Below are positions 22,791 to 37,464 of a stretch of DNA of 64,000 nucleotides, in pieces. The DNA is taken from assembly GCA_019096065.1 (NCBI GenBank), contig JAGUCH010000001.1, positions 15,004,001-15,068,000 of the forward strand, written 5' to 3'. The stretch is from Paracyclopina nana. Its lineage: Eukaryota > Arthropoda > Copepoda > Cyclopoida > Cyclopettidae. The position numbers and the translations under genes are program-made. The notes under the pieces are model-generated. The model saw only the letters and a list, made by a program, of their open reading frames with translations. It was not told where the DNA came from and did no database searches. Numbering within the stretch: position 1 is the stretch's first letter; the number at the start of each line of letters is the position of its first letter.

Positions 22791-25700
22791 GCAACTTTTT
22801 TCTCTATTTGATGATCTGTGTTAATCTGACAATGTATCACACTTCTAATGGTTTGACTGGTGTAATATTAGACCCTGGGAATTGCCAGCCCACCTATTGC
22901 CAATTTACTTGAATGGTTATCTAGCACAGGGTGTCTCGCCACCAAAGCCGAAAAACCTTTGGCTGAGCTAATCTCTTTTGCCCTTATGTGAAACTGGCAA
23001 TAAATTGCAATGCAGTTAGGAAGACGAGAGCAGCCTACTTGAGGGTATTATAGGTAGGCAGTCCTCCACACGTGATTAGTAGCAAGGGAAGTATCAATGT
23101 CTGTGAAGCCATTAGTGGGCTTCTCTGTGACAAATTGGCCATCATTTTTCACAAACTTGTTGTAGGAACAAAATCAACTATGTGTAGTTTCAATTTTACT
23201 CCTCCAGCTAGGAGCTGCTGCTGCTGCTAAGGTGTTCAATTTTCGTGGTTAGCTCGTGTTAAGATGAGAAATAATTTGCTTGGGCGAAGTGGACGTTAAA
23301 GGAGCCGACATGGACAGACAGTTTCTAAACTACTAGAACCACAACATATTGATGATGATCACCATCATCATCTGCCTTCAGGGCGGCTCCAACTCGGACT
23401 AAATGGAGGTCATGGACAACTCAAATAGTAGCATAACTTTTTAGCATTCGTGGCATCAGAAAAATATGGCAGTTACTCTTTTTCGTGAAACCAGTAGAGC
23501 ACTTGTTTCAATGTTTAGTGTATGTCCATAAAAGCATTCTTCAATCATAAAACGTGACCCAAAAATGACCTAAAGAGCTTTGGATGACCTGACAAGGTGT
23601 CAAGTACCTGTGAGAACAATGAAGGATCCCCGAAAAAAACTAGGCCAATTTGCACTTCTTTCAGCCGTGAGCGAACCATGTATACTATATACAGTAAAAC
23701 TTTTATTACTGTCCTAATCGAGCTCTCGACTGCTTGTGTGGCATTTCAAGTCTCCTTGGCTGGCCAAGCCTTTGGAAAAAGGCATTTATTTGTTTATTGC
23801 CTTCTCAGCTCACAGGATGAATGGTTTTTACCCCCAGTTAACGGCAGCTCAAAAGAGGCATTTTTTATTTATTTTCACTCTTGAATTAATGGTTTAATTG
23901 AATTCCCTTCCGGTTTCCATTTTCTCTTCAGAAGCTATAAATTGCTAAATAATGTGGCTGCTGTCATTAAAGCTAATTTCTGCCAGAACCATATTTCATG
24001 CCATAAATCAATTCAACAAGCCATCGAGCGCATTGTTTCTCAAGCATAAAGAGCCCCGCCGCCGATTTTCACTGAAAATTTGGGCAATGATGTAGTACAA
24101 GAAGAAAGAGTGATTTTTGGGGAGTGACCTACTTTGCCTCCCCCAATATACTTCTATGCTGCAATCTGAAAGGACTGTAAAGTCACTAATATTGGGTAAA
24201 TTAGTTCCGCATTTTGAAACTAGAATTTCCAGGGAAGAAATCTATCACAACTTTTCCCAAACTTCATGAAAACGTTGCGTTTTTATAACCGCCGGATTGA
24301 TGTAATTTTCAATCATAGTATCAAGCTTGAAGGACTGTGAGGAATTTTCAATGCGAGAATCAAGGGGAAAAAGAAGTGGGTTGAGGCTTTTTTTCGTTTT
24401 AGGTAACCAAACCGCAAAGACCAAAATTGGTGGTATATAGTAGCACCACCACAAGCCTCTTATCTAGCTTGTAATCAAGCCAATTTGTTTGGTGTGCGGT
24501 AAAACGCCTTATAAGATGAACTCCTTCTTCTCAGATTGCCTCGTTTTTCAGTTCCAGAAGCTGGCAAAGCCACCCAAATTTTTCTTCTAGAATATGTAGC
24601 TCCTCATTAGAAGGAAGATTTGTTTAGCCATGGAATAATCGGGATTTCACGCTCAAGTAGAGCTTGATGAGCATAGATAAGTAGAATCTGGGGGCGATAC
24701 GGTGTAAAGTTGTCATACCACACTTCAGTTTCTTTGCTCCTAGTAGAATATGGCAAAAGCTACTTGGCCTCTTTCATAATTCAAGCTCTGAGCACTTGAA
24801 CGGTGAAACAGGACGATGAACTGAGAATTTGCTTCACAAATCTCATGTGGAATGTAGGGGACAATTTTGCCTGATTTATGAGCCGACTTCATGTGGGTGG
24901 GCTATTCTTAAAGAAGTGCGAGGTGCTACTCTTCCACTGCAACATACTATACATACACCTAGCATGATAATGAGAGTTGGCTGCTGAATATCTGATGATG
25001 TGGGCAGGCCGACTTGGGTCCAATGAAACTGGCTTGTCTCGTGCTAGAATCTCCTCACCACACCATCCAAGAGGAGAAAGAAGGGTTATCTCACTTTTGG
25101 CGTTGACTTGATGGGACTACCAGGCTCCTCCATCATGGACCCCTGCTGAATTCAGGCCAAAACCATCTACTGCCCTCCACTTTTTGATTTGCCAACTCGA
25201 TAAAGAAAGGACCACGACGGCCATTTATAAGCATGCTAACTGCTGGCAGTGAAGAAATTCGGATTTCACGAGGTATCAAATGAGCGTCTTGGCCCAGGGC
25301 CTTTTGCACTTTTTTTAAAGTGGCGGGTGAAAAATGGCCGGAGCAGATGACAAGGGCCCCCTTTGTGCACTGGGCTGAGCAAACAGTTCTTTCTTGGTTG
25401 TCATGGCCAATTGTCTTCACTGATGAGCTGACAGCATTTGGATAAGTTGATAGAGATCAAATTCCTGTGATGTGCATGTGACCATTATTTGATCATTCTT
25501 CTTGGAAAATGCGGAGGCTACAAAAAGCTACTAGAATGCCATAGTCGATTCAGGGTGGGCTGATTCCTCAAAGTTCAACCAGAAAAATCCTTTTCATGCT
25601 GCCGGGTCAATAGCCATGACAAACAATGGTAGAAACTGGATCCTCCGAATTTTTGGATAGAAAATTGATTGCATTCCTCACTTCAGATACTTTCAGTGCT

Positions 25701-26140
25701 GCACAGTAAAAAGTGGAAAATGAGGAGCTTATTTCAAAAGTCAATTAGCAGGAGTTCTTCTCTCCCAGAGAAACTCAATATTAGCATTTCTACTTGTTTA
25801 CCACTACTATAAGGTCCATTGTCCTCATCAAGTCAGTTGTGAACAAGTGGGTGGGGCTGCAGATCTCAAGTTTTGCTTTCGTCGTTCTGCTTCCTTGAAA
25901 TGCTAGACCTAAAGTATTTCAAATCTGGGAAAAGCTGCGAGTGTCATTTGCTCATTTGGGATGCCACCACCGTGTCCAAAATGACAAATGATCACCTTCA
26001 TTAGCCCACCGGAATATTTACCGCGGAAAATCTACTATTCATCAAGGCTTCCTACGATTGTAATTTATTGAAGAGAGATTTTGCATTATAATCCTCGGTC
26101 AATTATTCGCTTTCTTACCAAAAAAAAGGTGATTCAGAGC

Positions 26141-26159
26141 AAAAAAAAAAAAAAAAAAA
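26141..26159 (+). repeat. poly-A run (19 nt)
   Basis: An uninterrupted run of 19 A. It could be the tail of an old retroposed sequence, but I see no recognisable body or target duplication. Confidence 0.8.
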
Positions 26160-28898
26160 TGAAATGCGCAATTTTTGGGCTGGTCGCATTTCAGTCTGAC
26201 CCGTGCGCCGCCGGGTGCGCGCTCAGAATGTAAACAACAAACTATTAACAAAAACAAAGGTCAGCTGACAGTCCTCAACTTTGAAGCTTGGGCCGTGTTC
26301 CAGCCAATTTTAGGCAGAAAAAAGCACATTTCTGTCTTGTCTCATTTCATTCGTGATGGCAGTTAGCTTATTTGGTAGCCGTGAGCACGTGGGCCCTCCT
26401 CGAATTTGTATAGCACAACCTGAGAGCTTTGACAGTAGGTCCGCTGAAATGTGTGACACCTTTTGTGGGATCCGTGACTACCTAAGATTTAACGAGCCAA
26501 GAGGATTCCTAACTCAGCTTGAGAATGACGATGATGATGATGCCATTGACTGCTACCACAACACATTTGAGTATGGAAGCACCTGAAGGGCTGGCTTTAA
26601 CACCTTACTTATGTGACACCTCAAAAACCGGATTCATGGCCAATTTTACCATTGGCTGGCCTCAAAGAAAAACCAATTTCCACCCGGTTTTGTCCACTTG
26701 ACACCCTACGTCTCAACTCGAAAATTAAAGAGCACATTTTGGATGCACAGCACAAAGCGAGACTTTTGTGGGTGAGTTCAAAATTAGCTCAATGAGTTAG
26801 GATGGCAATGACATTCAAGAATCCGCATAGATAAATGGACCCCCTGGTCTGCCAGAAGGTGACAGTCCAAGAAAATATGGACCTTGCGTTCATTCTGATT
26901 AAGGTCGCGCAGCGCTCAAGTTGGGGAATATTTGCTGAAAATCCTCAGATTAATCTCTGAACAAACAGAAGGATCCTTTTGCTTCGCCCCATTAGCTTTA
27001 GTATATAACAAAGTGAGATAATCCGATTTGTAAATCTACACCAAATGGGAGCTATCCAAATGTGAAATTAGCATATGGATTTCGAGCAACCAAACACCTC
27101 CGTTTCATTTGCATCACATGGGATAATAACACGCCTCTATCTTTCCTTATTGAAAACTGATTGCTTTTTGAAAAAGCACCGTAAATGTACTCGCTATTAT
27201 GGGTAGGTATCCAAACGCTATTGTCAGTTTGCATATCTTGCAGGTCTAAAAATATGCTTTTTCATGGAGTTAATTCCAGCCGGCTGCGTCCACCGAGAAC
27301 AGAAGATGAGCAAAATCCTTATTTGCTCTGCTCGCTTCATATCTATTATTTGAAAGTCAATAAAAGGCGAGCCGCATATGGCTGCTCATAATTGTGGGAT
27401 TTAAACTTGCTATTTTGGATGTGGAAGCTTAGGACTAAGCCCTCCAGTTCTTTGTGCGATTTATTGGCTGTTTTGAAGGTTCGGCACTCCTCAGGTGGTT
27501 AGTTTTTGTCGTTCAAGATCACGATCTTACCCACCCTGGACCTTGCAGGTCGTTGGAACCCCCATGTACCCGCATGCATTCCTCACCTATGTTCTGGGCT
27601 GAAAAAATGACACTTTCCTACATGCAAAGTGGATAAATGGCTCATCCACACAGAAGGACAACAAACATGTAAGAGGAAGCTCCTTTTTTCGACAAAATTC
27701 AAAAGCATTCCTCTTTTTTTTAGTTTGTCCATCCATAAATTTCTAAAAAGCAGGTGCTATGTTATGGCACATTTATTTACCGTGATTTTGCAGCAAGCCA
27801 TTAAAAGCTCTAAGCTACCCAAATTCCGAATGCGGATTTCCAAACAAACAATCCCAAAGTTTACACGCTAAGAAGCTTTTTTCAGGGACTCAACTTACAT
27901 TTCTAATCCGGGCAATGGCAGCACTGACTGCACAGTGGGAAAAGTCATCAAGTAATCTCTGATCAGCAGCAGCAGCAGAGCGCTATGAAACTTAATAGGA
28001 AACCGCATTTCTCCGCTTTTTTGGGTGTGTGTGTGTGACGTCTAAAAATGGGACTTGATTGACAAACTTCTGCATATAGCAGTCGAGGAAGGGAGCTCCA
28101 TATATGTAGAAGTTTTGAAATTAAACAAGTTGGGAGGTCTCTTGGGAGGTAAGTACACAAGAAAATGTCGCAAATTCTCAAAAGGCAGGAAAACGAGTAG
28201 ATAACATGGAGTCAAATGAAGCGCTACATCATTTCACAACATGTCTCAAAGTGGAACTTTGGGTGACTGCTTGACATATTTTGGCAAAATCTCTAGAGAC
28301 AGATTTCAGATAAACTGCTGCTACTGAATTGAAAGTGTCGTAGCTTCATCAGCCAAACTCCCACGTTTACCTCAAATTACATTATGGCTATCTCAAATGT
28401 GAATGTCAAATGTCTTATGCTGCAAAGAACTCTACTACTGCCACTATCTTGATAGCAGTATTTCCTCAGCAGTTACTAAATGTCGATGATTTCGTGTGTG
28501 GTCTCTTTGGCCCCCCTTAGTCACACATTTGCGGCCCTAACTACTTTAACTCACTAGCTCGTGATGGATCGAATTTAGCGCTCAATTCCATAGAGTTCCA
28601 CAGATGCGCCACTACCTTCTTTTTGGAGGTGAAAAAACCTGTGACTGACACGTCCAAATGGAGTGTTATTTGGTTTCAGATTTATGAGAGTTATCGGATG
28701 ATCTTTAGTTTCGAAACTACTGCATCACATCAGACTTGTACGGCAGCCGAGGAATGTGACAGCCCTGCCGCTAATGGCGTGACAGAACACGAGAAGTTGA
28801 CATCTCATGTGTTCTATCTACACCACAGAAAGGTCCTACATTCGGAATGATTTTGCAACGCGCATGATTAATCTGGTATATTCTCATATCACTGCTTT

Positions 28899-28989
28899 GT
28901 GCCACAAATTGTGTGGCACGATTTGCATGACAAGGCAGAAAAGCATGTGTTTGTGCGCTCCTGATATTCTAACAGCAATTCTGTTAGAA
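28899..28989. repeat. two adjacent perfect hairpins
   Basis: GTGCCACA-AATTG-TGTGGCAC (28899-28919, 8-bp arms) and TTCTAACAG-CAATT-CTGTTAGAA (28967-28989, 9-bp arms), each with a 5-nt loop. Confidence 0.7.
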
Positions 28990-31900
28990 AGCCTAAAAAG
29001 ACATTTGGTGGCCAAATTTAAGGCGCGGAAAGTCACAAGTCGGCAACATGACTACGAACGAAGAAACTAATGTACAGGAGCACATTGGGGTAAAAAGGGC
29101 CAAAATATTGAATATGCCAAGAGAATGAATAACTTGCTAGTTTTTTTCAGCTATTTCTATGCTTTTCCAGCTTGCTTGTTAATGCATCATAATAATGGTG
29201 TGCTTTGAGTAATGGGCAAAATTGGCTCAAGTTGAAAAAAATACTTGGCTCAGCTCATATGTGTTGACTGCTTGACTTGAGTGTAAATCTGCCTATTTTG
29301 AGCAGTTGTTTTAGCAGAAAATGCACGAAACCTCCTCCGTTCCGCCATAATAATTCATCGCAAATGATTACAGTAATTGTGAAAACGTCAAATTCGCGAG
29401 AGAGCTGCAAAATTGCCCTGATTATTATTGTCGAGGATCACAATGGGATCCTTGCGTGCTTGGATACTAAAAAATTCCTTTGTGATACATTGCACTTTTT
29501 TTGGCAACAACAATACTTCACAAATTCGCGCCTTAGCCTCAAATTATGATTGAAAGCGTAGCTCCAGCGGAATCTAATTTTCACTTTAGCCCATATAACA
29601 TTCGTACTCTACTACTGCGATTATCGATTTAGCAATTTTGCACTAAATCGCAAAGGGCTAGCTCGCATTTACTCCAAATTAGAAGTGAGATTGAATTTGT
29701 ACACATTTCTTGAAATTGGCCTCAAGCCATTGTCAGTGGAGTAGTAGTAGGGGTCTGTCAACATATCAAAAAATAGTGTATTCCTGAGGCTTCAACATTA
29801 TATGATGATTGTGTGACAAGTAACGAAAATCGAATTATAAAATTACAGGCTCAACAGCTGCTGCGCGCGTAGACATGTATCATGAAGTTGGACGCCGGCG
29901 GCAGAAATGCTCATCTTTTTCGTTCATTTCCCCGCTATGCTATGCTACTAAGCTAATTCATAACTTTTCAGGGAAAATGTCAATGGTGCCTTGGAGGCTC
30001 GGGTGAGAGTGTGCACTTTTAAAGATGCACTTTACAGCCAAGCAGGAGAATTGTCTTTTTTTTTTGGCAGGAAATGAAGGGCTAATATAATTTGGAGGCT
30101 TGTTAACAGAAAGACCAATGTCTGGTTAAAATAGCAGGTTTCGCTTTGCAGATAATTATGGCCACAATTTGTCACTCCGACATTTATTGATCCTACTTAG
30201 CAGTTAGAGAAACACACCCAGTGCATATTCCAATTACTTTCAATTATATTTGTGAGGGCTGGCACGCGAGCTCAGGTTCTACCACTCTATGACTGAAGTG
30301 GCATTGGCTACCACTCAACTCAAGTGATTGGCCTTCTTTGATCGTGTTTGCCAAGTCATCTTAACGTGGCCAAAAATGTGGCCCACGTCATGTGTTGGAA
30401 AAACGAATCACCATTGGTGGGTCTGAATGGGAAAAAAGCCCTGGTATCTAATTGCCTTTCAGCAAAGTTTGCACCATTCAAGATGAAACTTCAGAATTGT
30501 GGCTCTAAACTGATGATGAGTCTTCTTAAAAGTATCGCTGATGAAACGGCTGTTTTTCTCTTGGTCACTTTTCCTCGCAGCTTTACAAAGCTAATGGACA
30601 GCTCAATGCCTTTATGGAAGGCGCACAATAGCGTTAAAGAGCGTGGTTAAAATGCGGCCATGTATCTTCGACATCGTAATGGCTGAGCATCAGACCACAA
30701 ATAAAGTGACAGCCTGAACTATCTACTCACCGAATCTCTATTTAGAATGTTATATTGCTAACACATATTTGGTCCTTCTCACATACATTGAAAACTCAAG
30801 CAAAGCAATTCAGTCAGCCTAGCGTTCCCTTACGCATTATCCCCGAGTACATTACAAATATTACGAAAAAGACATGCCATCTAGCGACATTTTTGTATAA
30901 ACACATGGGAGCTCGAAACAGTATGTGACGTTGGGTTACTTTTGTTGGAATCGGCTTTAATTTTATGGCACAGATTTGCTCGGGTCATACTTTCGAACTG
31001 TTGCTGCTGCGTCCACGATGCGTGGATGTTTTGTTTATGTTTTTTAGGAGAGCTGAGACTTCCGTCAAATCCCAAGTGTTGTCGACAAACGCCGCTAGGA
31101 TCGCTCTGCATCAATTTCATTGTAACTATCCTGCTGTGTTGCTTAACTCAAATTGTGAGAAAGCAAAAATGACATTTAGGTGGCATTACTTTTTGGTTCC
31201 GTTTTTCCTGCTCAAAGGCATTATATAGTGCTACTGCTGTCGTAAAAAGTCAAATCTCCTTTTTTCAGTTGATTGCCACCCGCATTGAGTTTTGGATGTG
31301 ACTTTTGGAGACAAATGGTGTCACAGATGCTGCCAAGATCTGAGCTGAAAGGATCCCAGATAACACACCTAGATTGAATAGAGTTCTGGAGACAACTATT
31401 TGAAAGTAAGCACCTCCCATGATGCTGGATTGGCTGCCATACCGCACACACCATTCCAATGCAGTAGTAGTAGTCGTGGAAATCTTGCTCAATCTATCGT
31501 TGTCATAACTTCTGTGCGGTCTGTGAGCTGCTGCTGCTATTCCTACCAAGAAAACCTTGCTGCAGCAACCGTCATCCGCAATGAAACTGCTATTTTTACC
31601 TAGCATGAGTGTGATTTTGTAAAGTGCACCGCGTACGTACCACGCAAGTTTGGGTATTTTTCGTTACCCCCTTTATCATTATTTGAAGAGCAATATCACC
31701 GTCTTGTTGGCCACCACAAAGACCTCCCTGAACACGACGAAGTCAGCGCCTCAATCAGAGCCTTTTGAATAGCTTTATAGCCAAACATTTGCCACCATAT
31801 TGAAGTCACAATAATGTCAAAACGCAGCATTGTCACGGATCTCGTTGTCGTGGTTTTGAGGATTCCACAATAGAAACTCCTTGACAATATAATGAGAAGC

Positions 31901-34900
31901 CATACATCATTTTCAAATGGCTCCTCTCGTTTTCGAATTTCCCGCTCTTTTGTTGGGACAAACAACAACAACAACACCATTAGCTGATGTTGGGGCGTCA
32001 CACAAAAGGTGCAATTTCAACCAGTCTGATTTCAAGTAGTGGAGGAATTTTGTGCTTTTAGCTGGAATTTGATATGGATATTTCTCAGTAGACAGAAGTC
32101 TGGCCCTCAGGGCTACATTTGAGTGTGTGGTCTGTCCACATTGATTATGGCGTGTCAAAAACTGGCTCCCCATGTGACATTTCAAGCTCAAATCTCAATT
32201 ATAGTCTCTGCTCCGTAAAAGGCTTAATTTGGGATGGATGAGTCGGAAACGGGGGTAGAAATTCGGCTGTCAGTTTGACCTTTGCCAGGTTGCAAGCTTA
32301 AAAAGTGGCCAATGCATCAAACTGTTCCACCTAATATTGATCAATCTCTTTCATATGGCAGTCAAAGCTAGTAGGTCGTATCGTAGATAATAATCGTTCC
32401 TGCGTTTGTCCCAGAGCTATATAGCTATAAAGAGAAGCAGCTGAGGGAAAAAAACGCGCATTGATTGTCCGCATGTCTTCAGTGCCAAAGGTCGATTTGT
32501 CAAAGCTGGCTCGCCAAAGGTCAGCCTATTGACATTCATAATCCTTTCAACTCGACTGGGAACTCAATCGATCAACGAAATTGGATTGCCAAAAAACTGA
32601 GAGATGCTCTTTTTTATGGCGTGCTTGGCATCAATTTTTCAGTTGATGTTGATCTAGCCATTGATGCTCCGCGTGTTTTGGTCCGGAAAGCCTCCAACCG
32701 CGATGATGAGGACCTCTTTTGATAGTTATCATATTTTTATTGACTCTGATAAACGCCATTTAGCTGGGAGCTCGTGAGCTGTAAAATGCTGGCGATCATC
32801 ATTCACTAACTCTCTTGACAGCCATTAAAACAGCCGTCCGTTGCCCGATGCAAAATAACACGGTGGAGTCGTAGCGCGAGCCAGCGGATTTGACACACTG
32901 ATTATCGCAGTAAATAACGCGTGAAGATCCCTACAGCAGCTTCAGGGGACAAATGCTGCTGTGTTGTGAAAGCACAACAATCTCGTTTTCCCATCTCTGA
33001 TTTAACGCTTTGTTAGAAAGCTTTTCACAGAGACAACGCTCGCGCACACCACGCAGTTGATGCTAGTGCATGATCTACATAGCCTACTAAATAGTGACTC
33101 TTAAACCTTTCACTGTACAGAGGTTTTTTCGGGCTTTTTCTGCTGAACCAAAGCTGAGAGGGCCATAAAGCAAAAAGTGCTGGGTCCCCAAAAACGTGAA
33201 ATTGATGGTGTAACGAAAAGTGGGGGGATTTGGTGGGGATTGTTGCCGTAATTGGACGTATCGTCCTCCCCATTGAAAGTCAACTTTTTATAGACTAGCC
33301 AGACATAGATAATTTTTTCGACGTTTACTACATATCAATTCAGAGCACATAGGGGTCGTCGTCATCAGTCCTAAAACGCTTCGACAGCAAAATTGCGGCG
33401 CCATGCAGTAATTGTTTCCAGCTATGCTCTACCTTTAGACCAGTGTACACGAAGCTAGCAGGGGCACAAAAAATAAGGGCTTCACATGACAATTGGCCTC
33501 ATGTCAATCTTGCGGAATATCCAAGTCAATTTGCCTGTCAAACTGCTGAAGTGAAAAAGTTCAACCCCTTGACGGATGCTATTATTGCATGACAGAACAT
33601 CATCAAGCAGCAGCAGCTGAAATCAATAACTTTTTTTACCTGGAATCAAATTACAGGCAGAAACTTAATTAAGAATATAGCGGAGAGTTTCGCTGCTTTT
33701 TCCATCAACTTTCTGCAGTTTCATTTCGTGAAATGAAATATGAGTTGGCGGCAAAATTCTCGTGTGTTCAACACTTCCCCGTATAGCAGTAGTATATACT
33801 TCGTGTGATGCATAATTGAAATCAGCTTCTGTGAGCTGTACGAGGAGACCACCAAGGGTGAATTTTGAAATGGGAGCTCCAAAAACGAATATGGTAATGA
33901 GTGAAATTGAACACGTTTGCAGTAAATGAAGTCTCTTATTATGAGCTACGGCGAGCGTATTCAAAATCAGCTTACTTGGCGGCTCGTACTACAACACAAT
34001 AGCGTTTGTGCGAGCGATTAATAAACACGGTGACGTGTAAAAATCACAACAACAGATGTCGACAATAATTGCTTAGTTTCTTAACTGCCGAAACGTAGAT
34101 CAAATTACCACACCTCCAATTACCACCGCCACCCAGGTAAAAAATAGCTATTTTTGGTAATACACTTTTTTTTGTATAATGCACGACAAAAAAGTTCTAA
34201 ACAAGAGGGTAGTTAACAAGCCCTAAGAATGCTCTTAGCAAAGCTCGTAACCATCCATTCGTCTTGGCACAAGTCTGGCCATAATAATTACTACGTGAAG
34301 CTCCTCTTATCTGGCGACCATAAAGTGTAAGGGACACTTTTTTGAGGCCATGGCTCGTGTCGTCTGGCCATAAACCACCCCTTTGCTCGCTAACCTCCCA
34401 CGATGAGTAAATATTCTGGGGAAGAAAAATCCAGCTAATTGGAGATGAAGCTTCCTCGGGCTCATACCCTTCAAGTTTGAGGTCGAACCTGTAGGCTGTA
34501 ATCTTTATATTTGCTACGACTTGACCTGACCACACGCACTTTTTAGCATCCAACTGAGGTGTTGTGAGTGGCGCGCATAAATAACTTCAACGATCCGCGC
34601 TGGAATAATTGGGTCAAAGGCCAGCCAAGAGGGTCTACATAAACATTGACTTTATGCCCTTATTAGAGCATGTTAGCACGCGAAGCCCCATATGTAAAAA
34701 AACCAAAACCAGAAAACCAAATGCGCATTTTTAAACATCCACATCTATGAATTTGTGAACTCACTTTGAAAAAGCACTTCACCTTCGTTGAAGTAGCTGT
34801 TATAGCCCTTTATAAATGGGTCAATCGAGAGGTGATTGTGAATATTTGACAGTTGCTCTTAAGCCCATTTAGGTAGACCCTTTTAGAAGCTCCCTCCCGA

Positions 34901-37337
34901 GTGCATTTCATGAAAAAGTTCCCTTTTCTTGAAGCTTTAGTGCCTCAAGTGAGAAATTGCGTGGGTTTCACTTTTGGCTCTAAAGTGATTTGATGCGAAG
35001 CTGCTTTCAAGCTGCAAAATAATGGAGGTTTGCCACCCAAAATGTGTCGATGTGCTCAAAATTATGGATGTTACCGGCTGCTACTAGGTCAAGCTTTTGA
35101 CATCTAACCCCATTTTTCACCAGCTTCAGTTGTGCCTAAAATCCACGCGGACTTGTGTGTGGAGAGACTTGAGTTGGTAAGGAAAAAGTGGCAGGTCCTA
35201 TTAAGAGCTTGAAGGGGGCAGCTAACAAATCGAACTTGATTTTTCTTTCTTCGTGAGCTGGAAAATAATCAACAATTGCCAAGTAGTAATAATGACAAGG
35301 CGGGAAATGCTGGCAAAGGCTCGGTCTGACCCCTCAATCTTCCCCTTGCCACCTTCTTCTTCCATGTAATAATAATGGAGAAATTTATCACTTACTGGTC
35401 TTCATGATAGATTTTTTCCATCATAAATCAAACAGAATGTAGGCCACCCCAAATCACGCTATGCCACCTTTTCTCCAAGCAATAATCTCTCTCTCACACT
35501 AAACTGCTGCTATTGCTAACGCTTCTTAACCTTGCAGCAAGGTTGATAGTCAAAAAGGAAGCTGCCGTTCACTAATTAAAGGCTGAAAGGTGTGCACTTT
35601 GTTTGCTTTAAGCTAATAATGTCCCATGCACCTTTGCCGATTTCTAACAAATTGATAAATAATTACAATGGATGATCACACCTTGATGGAAGGAAATGGA
35701 ACAAGATTGTAGAGTGCAAAACATTCAATTAAAAATTACCTTCACAGTTGGTTTTTGTTAGTCCGAAATGTTTGTTCTAGCTGATGAATGACTTGAATTT
35801 CCTGGGAGAAGACCACCTCCTTCTTTTGCTACGCGAGTGGTAAGAGAAACCCTTGTCAATCCTTTTGTTCGGAGGGGTTTACCGGGGCCATTTGCCTCTT
35901 CCAGTCTCTTGTTCCTTCCAAGGTATCAACAAACTCCCCTTAGCATGCCTCTTCTTGCCTTCTAATGCATAATCACATCTCGTCAATCTTAGTTCTTCAG
36001 GAGCAAATGTAGAATTACACATTTCCAAATTACCTGTTCAGACCAATCATTCATCATAGTTCAAACCCAAAAAGCTAACGTGTAATTGTGAAGAAAACAA
36101 TAATTCTTACCATTCATTTGTAAACGCGTTCCGCCAGCGAGTACAGCTAGCTTCCAACACCTTGGAGTAGCTCATTTTCAATTACTGCATTGTTCGATGC
36201 CCAAAAATACACCGCTATCCAATTAGGAAATCCATTTGTTAGCGAAAACCTAGCGGTCCTGAAACATCACGGTAAACAGAGCTTGACTTATTAATTATAA
36301 CGTAAGGTGTGACTCTTTGTTGATATTACCAACCTTTGAGTGATGATTTGTCTCCTAAATTCCAGGTTTTGAAACCAAAATTAATGGCCATCATAGAGCT
36401 ATTTTTAAGTAAGATAAATTCGAAAATACTCAAAATAGGACAACGCTCAAAAATCTAAACAGCTGCGAAATAAAGCTGAGGCACTCGAGCTTTTGAATCT
36501 AGCAAAACTGTTTTCAAAAATGCCACTTTTGAAGAAACGTCTTTCGGAAATTCTGCTTGTTTGTTAAGTCTACTCGAAGCTGCGTCCGTCATTTTAGTTA
36601 ACTCTTCTATCGTCGTTGAATGCAAAATGATACGAACTTCGTTGGATTTGCTTTGCTTTATCTCCTTCTTTTTCTGGTAATGCTGAATTAACTAAACGAA
36701 AAAGTCGTCAAATTAGGATCGCAAGAGCTTGGTGATGTGAAAACGGCCAACCTTGAGCAAAAAAAGCCCAATTTGTGTTGCCAAGAGGAAAAGAAGTCTG
36801 GTAATACTCACAGCAGTTAACTTTGTAAACAAAAACAAAAGTCGTCAGCTGTCTTCACGTGGCTGTCGATTGAAGCGAGACAAGCGACTTTAAAAGGATT
36901 AAAAGAGCAAAAGTGATGGATTTATTGTGCTCTTGGTGATACTCAAGTTACTCGAATCGCTTTTAAAATGTGACCAAAGCCGAGAGAAAGTTAAGCTCCG
37001 CCCGAAAAAGTGGCTGAAATCTGTTCGGCGAAATCGAAATTGGCAAATTCCTCAGAAGCCGTGCAGAGAGGAGCAGGCTTCATTTTGAAGTTGCTCTGCA
37101 ATTGGTCCAATGATATTATTTGAAGATTTTTGCACTTCTGCTTGAAAATCATGGCGTCTTGTCTGGTGCACTAATCATATGTCTCGTCGTTGATGAGTGT
37201 CTTTTCTCACCATCATCATTTGCTTTGCATTGCGTGTCTTTCTGAACTTTTCACCGTAAAAAAGCCAGCTCCGGAGAGAGACATATGGAAAGGGGGATTA
37301 GATTAACCTCGTAACAACTAATTTCCAACTTCCTTCA

Positions 37338-37464
37338 ATGCAAAATTGGCCCTATCCATCAGCAGCCACAGCAACAGAGCGCAGCCAGGTCCGAGAAGTC
37401 AACATATTTTCTGATTTCTCAACGGATGAATTGCAGGAATTTGTTTACCACCTTGGCCATCATG
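37338..37464 (+). CDS. candidate small coding first exon (unknown protein)
   Basis: An ATG opens 42 codons plus one base and ends at a strong donor (CATG|GTGAGTG). The product begins MQNWPYPS and ends FSDFSTDELQEFVYHLGHH, a hydrophilic, protein-like composition. It ends in phase 1, which fits the phase of the candidate exon at 48343-48422 that in turn fits the seven-helix exon at 49153. Joining across about 10.9 kb is speculative. I recognise no domain. Confidence 0.22.

Larger units (their letters stand above)
21379..37337. other. large gene-poor region downstream of T-box gene A
   Basis: About 16 kb in which I support no protein gene. Frames are short, on both strands, and lack motifs. Contents worth noting: a 12-bp palindrome GGTGTGCACACC at 22779, a 19-nt poly-A run at 26141-26159, a (GT)n run near 28027, and two hairpins at 28899-28989. 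Flanking by developmental T-box genes makes regulatory DNA the simplest interpretation (inference). Confidence 0.5.

Noticed and set aside
26353-26795. Frame ending HKARLLW before GTGAGT as an exon
   Set aside because: No convincing acceptor or partner exon, and no motif.
34470-34500. Possible tRNA B-box (inverse of GGTTCGACC)
   Set aside because: The T-arm does not pair and no A-box or acceptor stem could be found. No tRNA is called.
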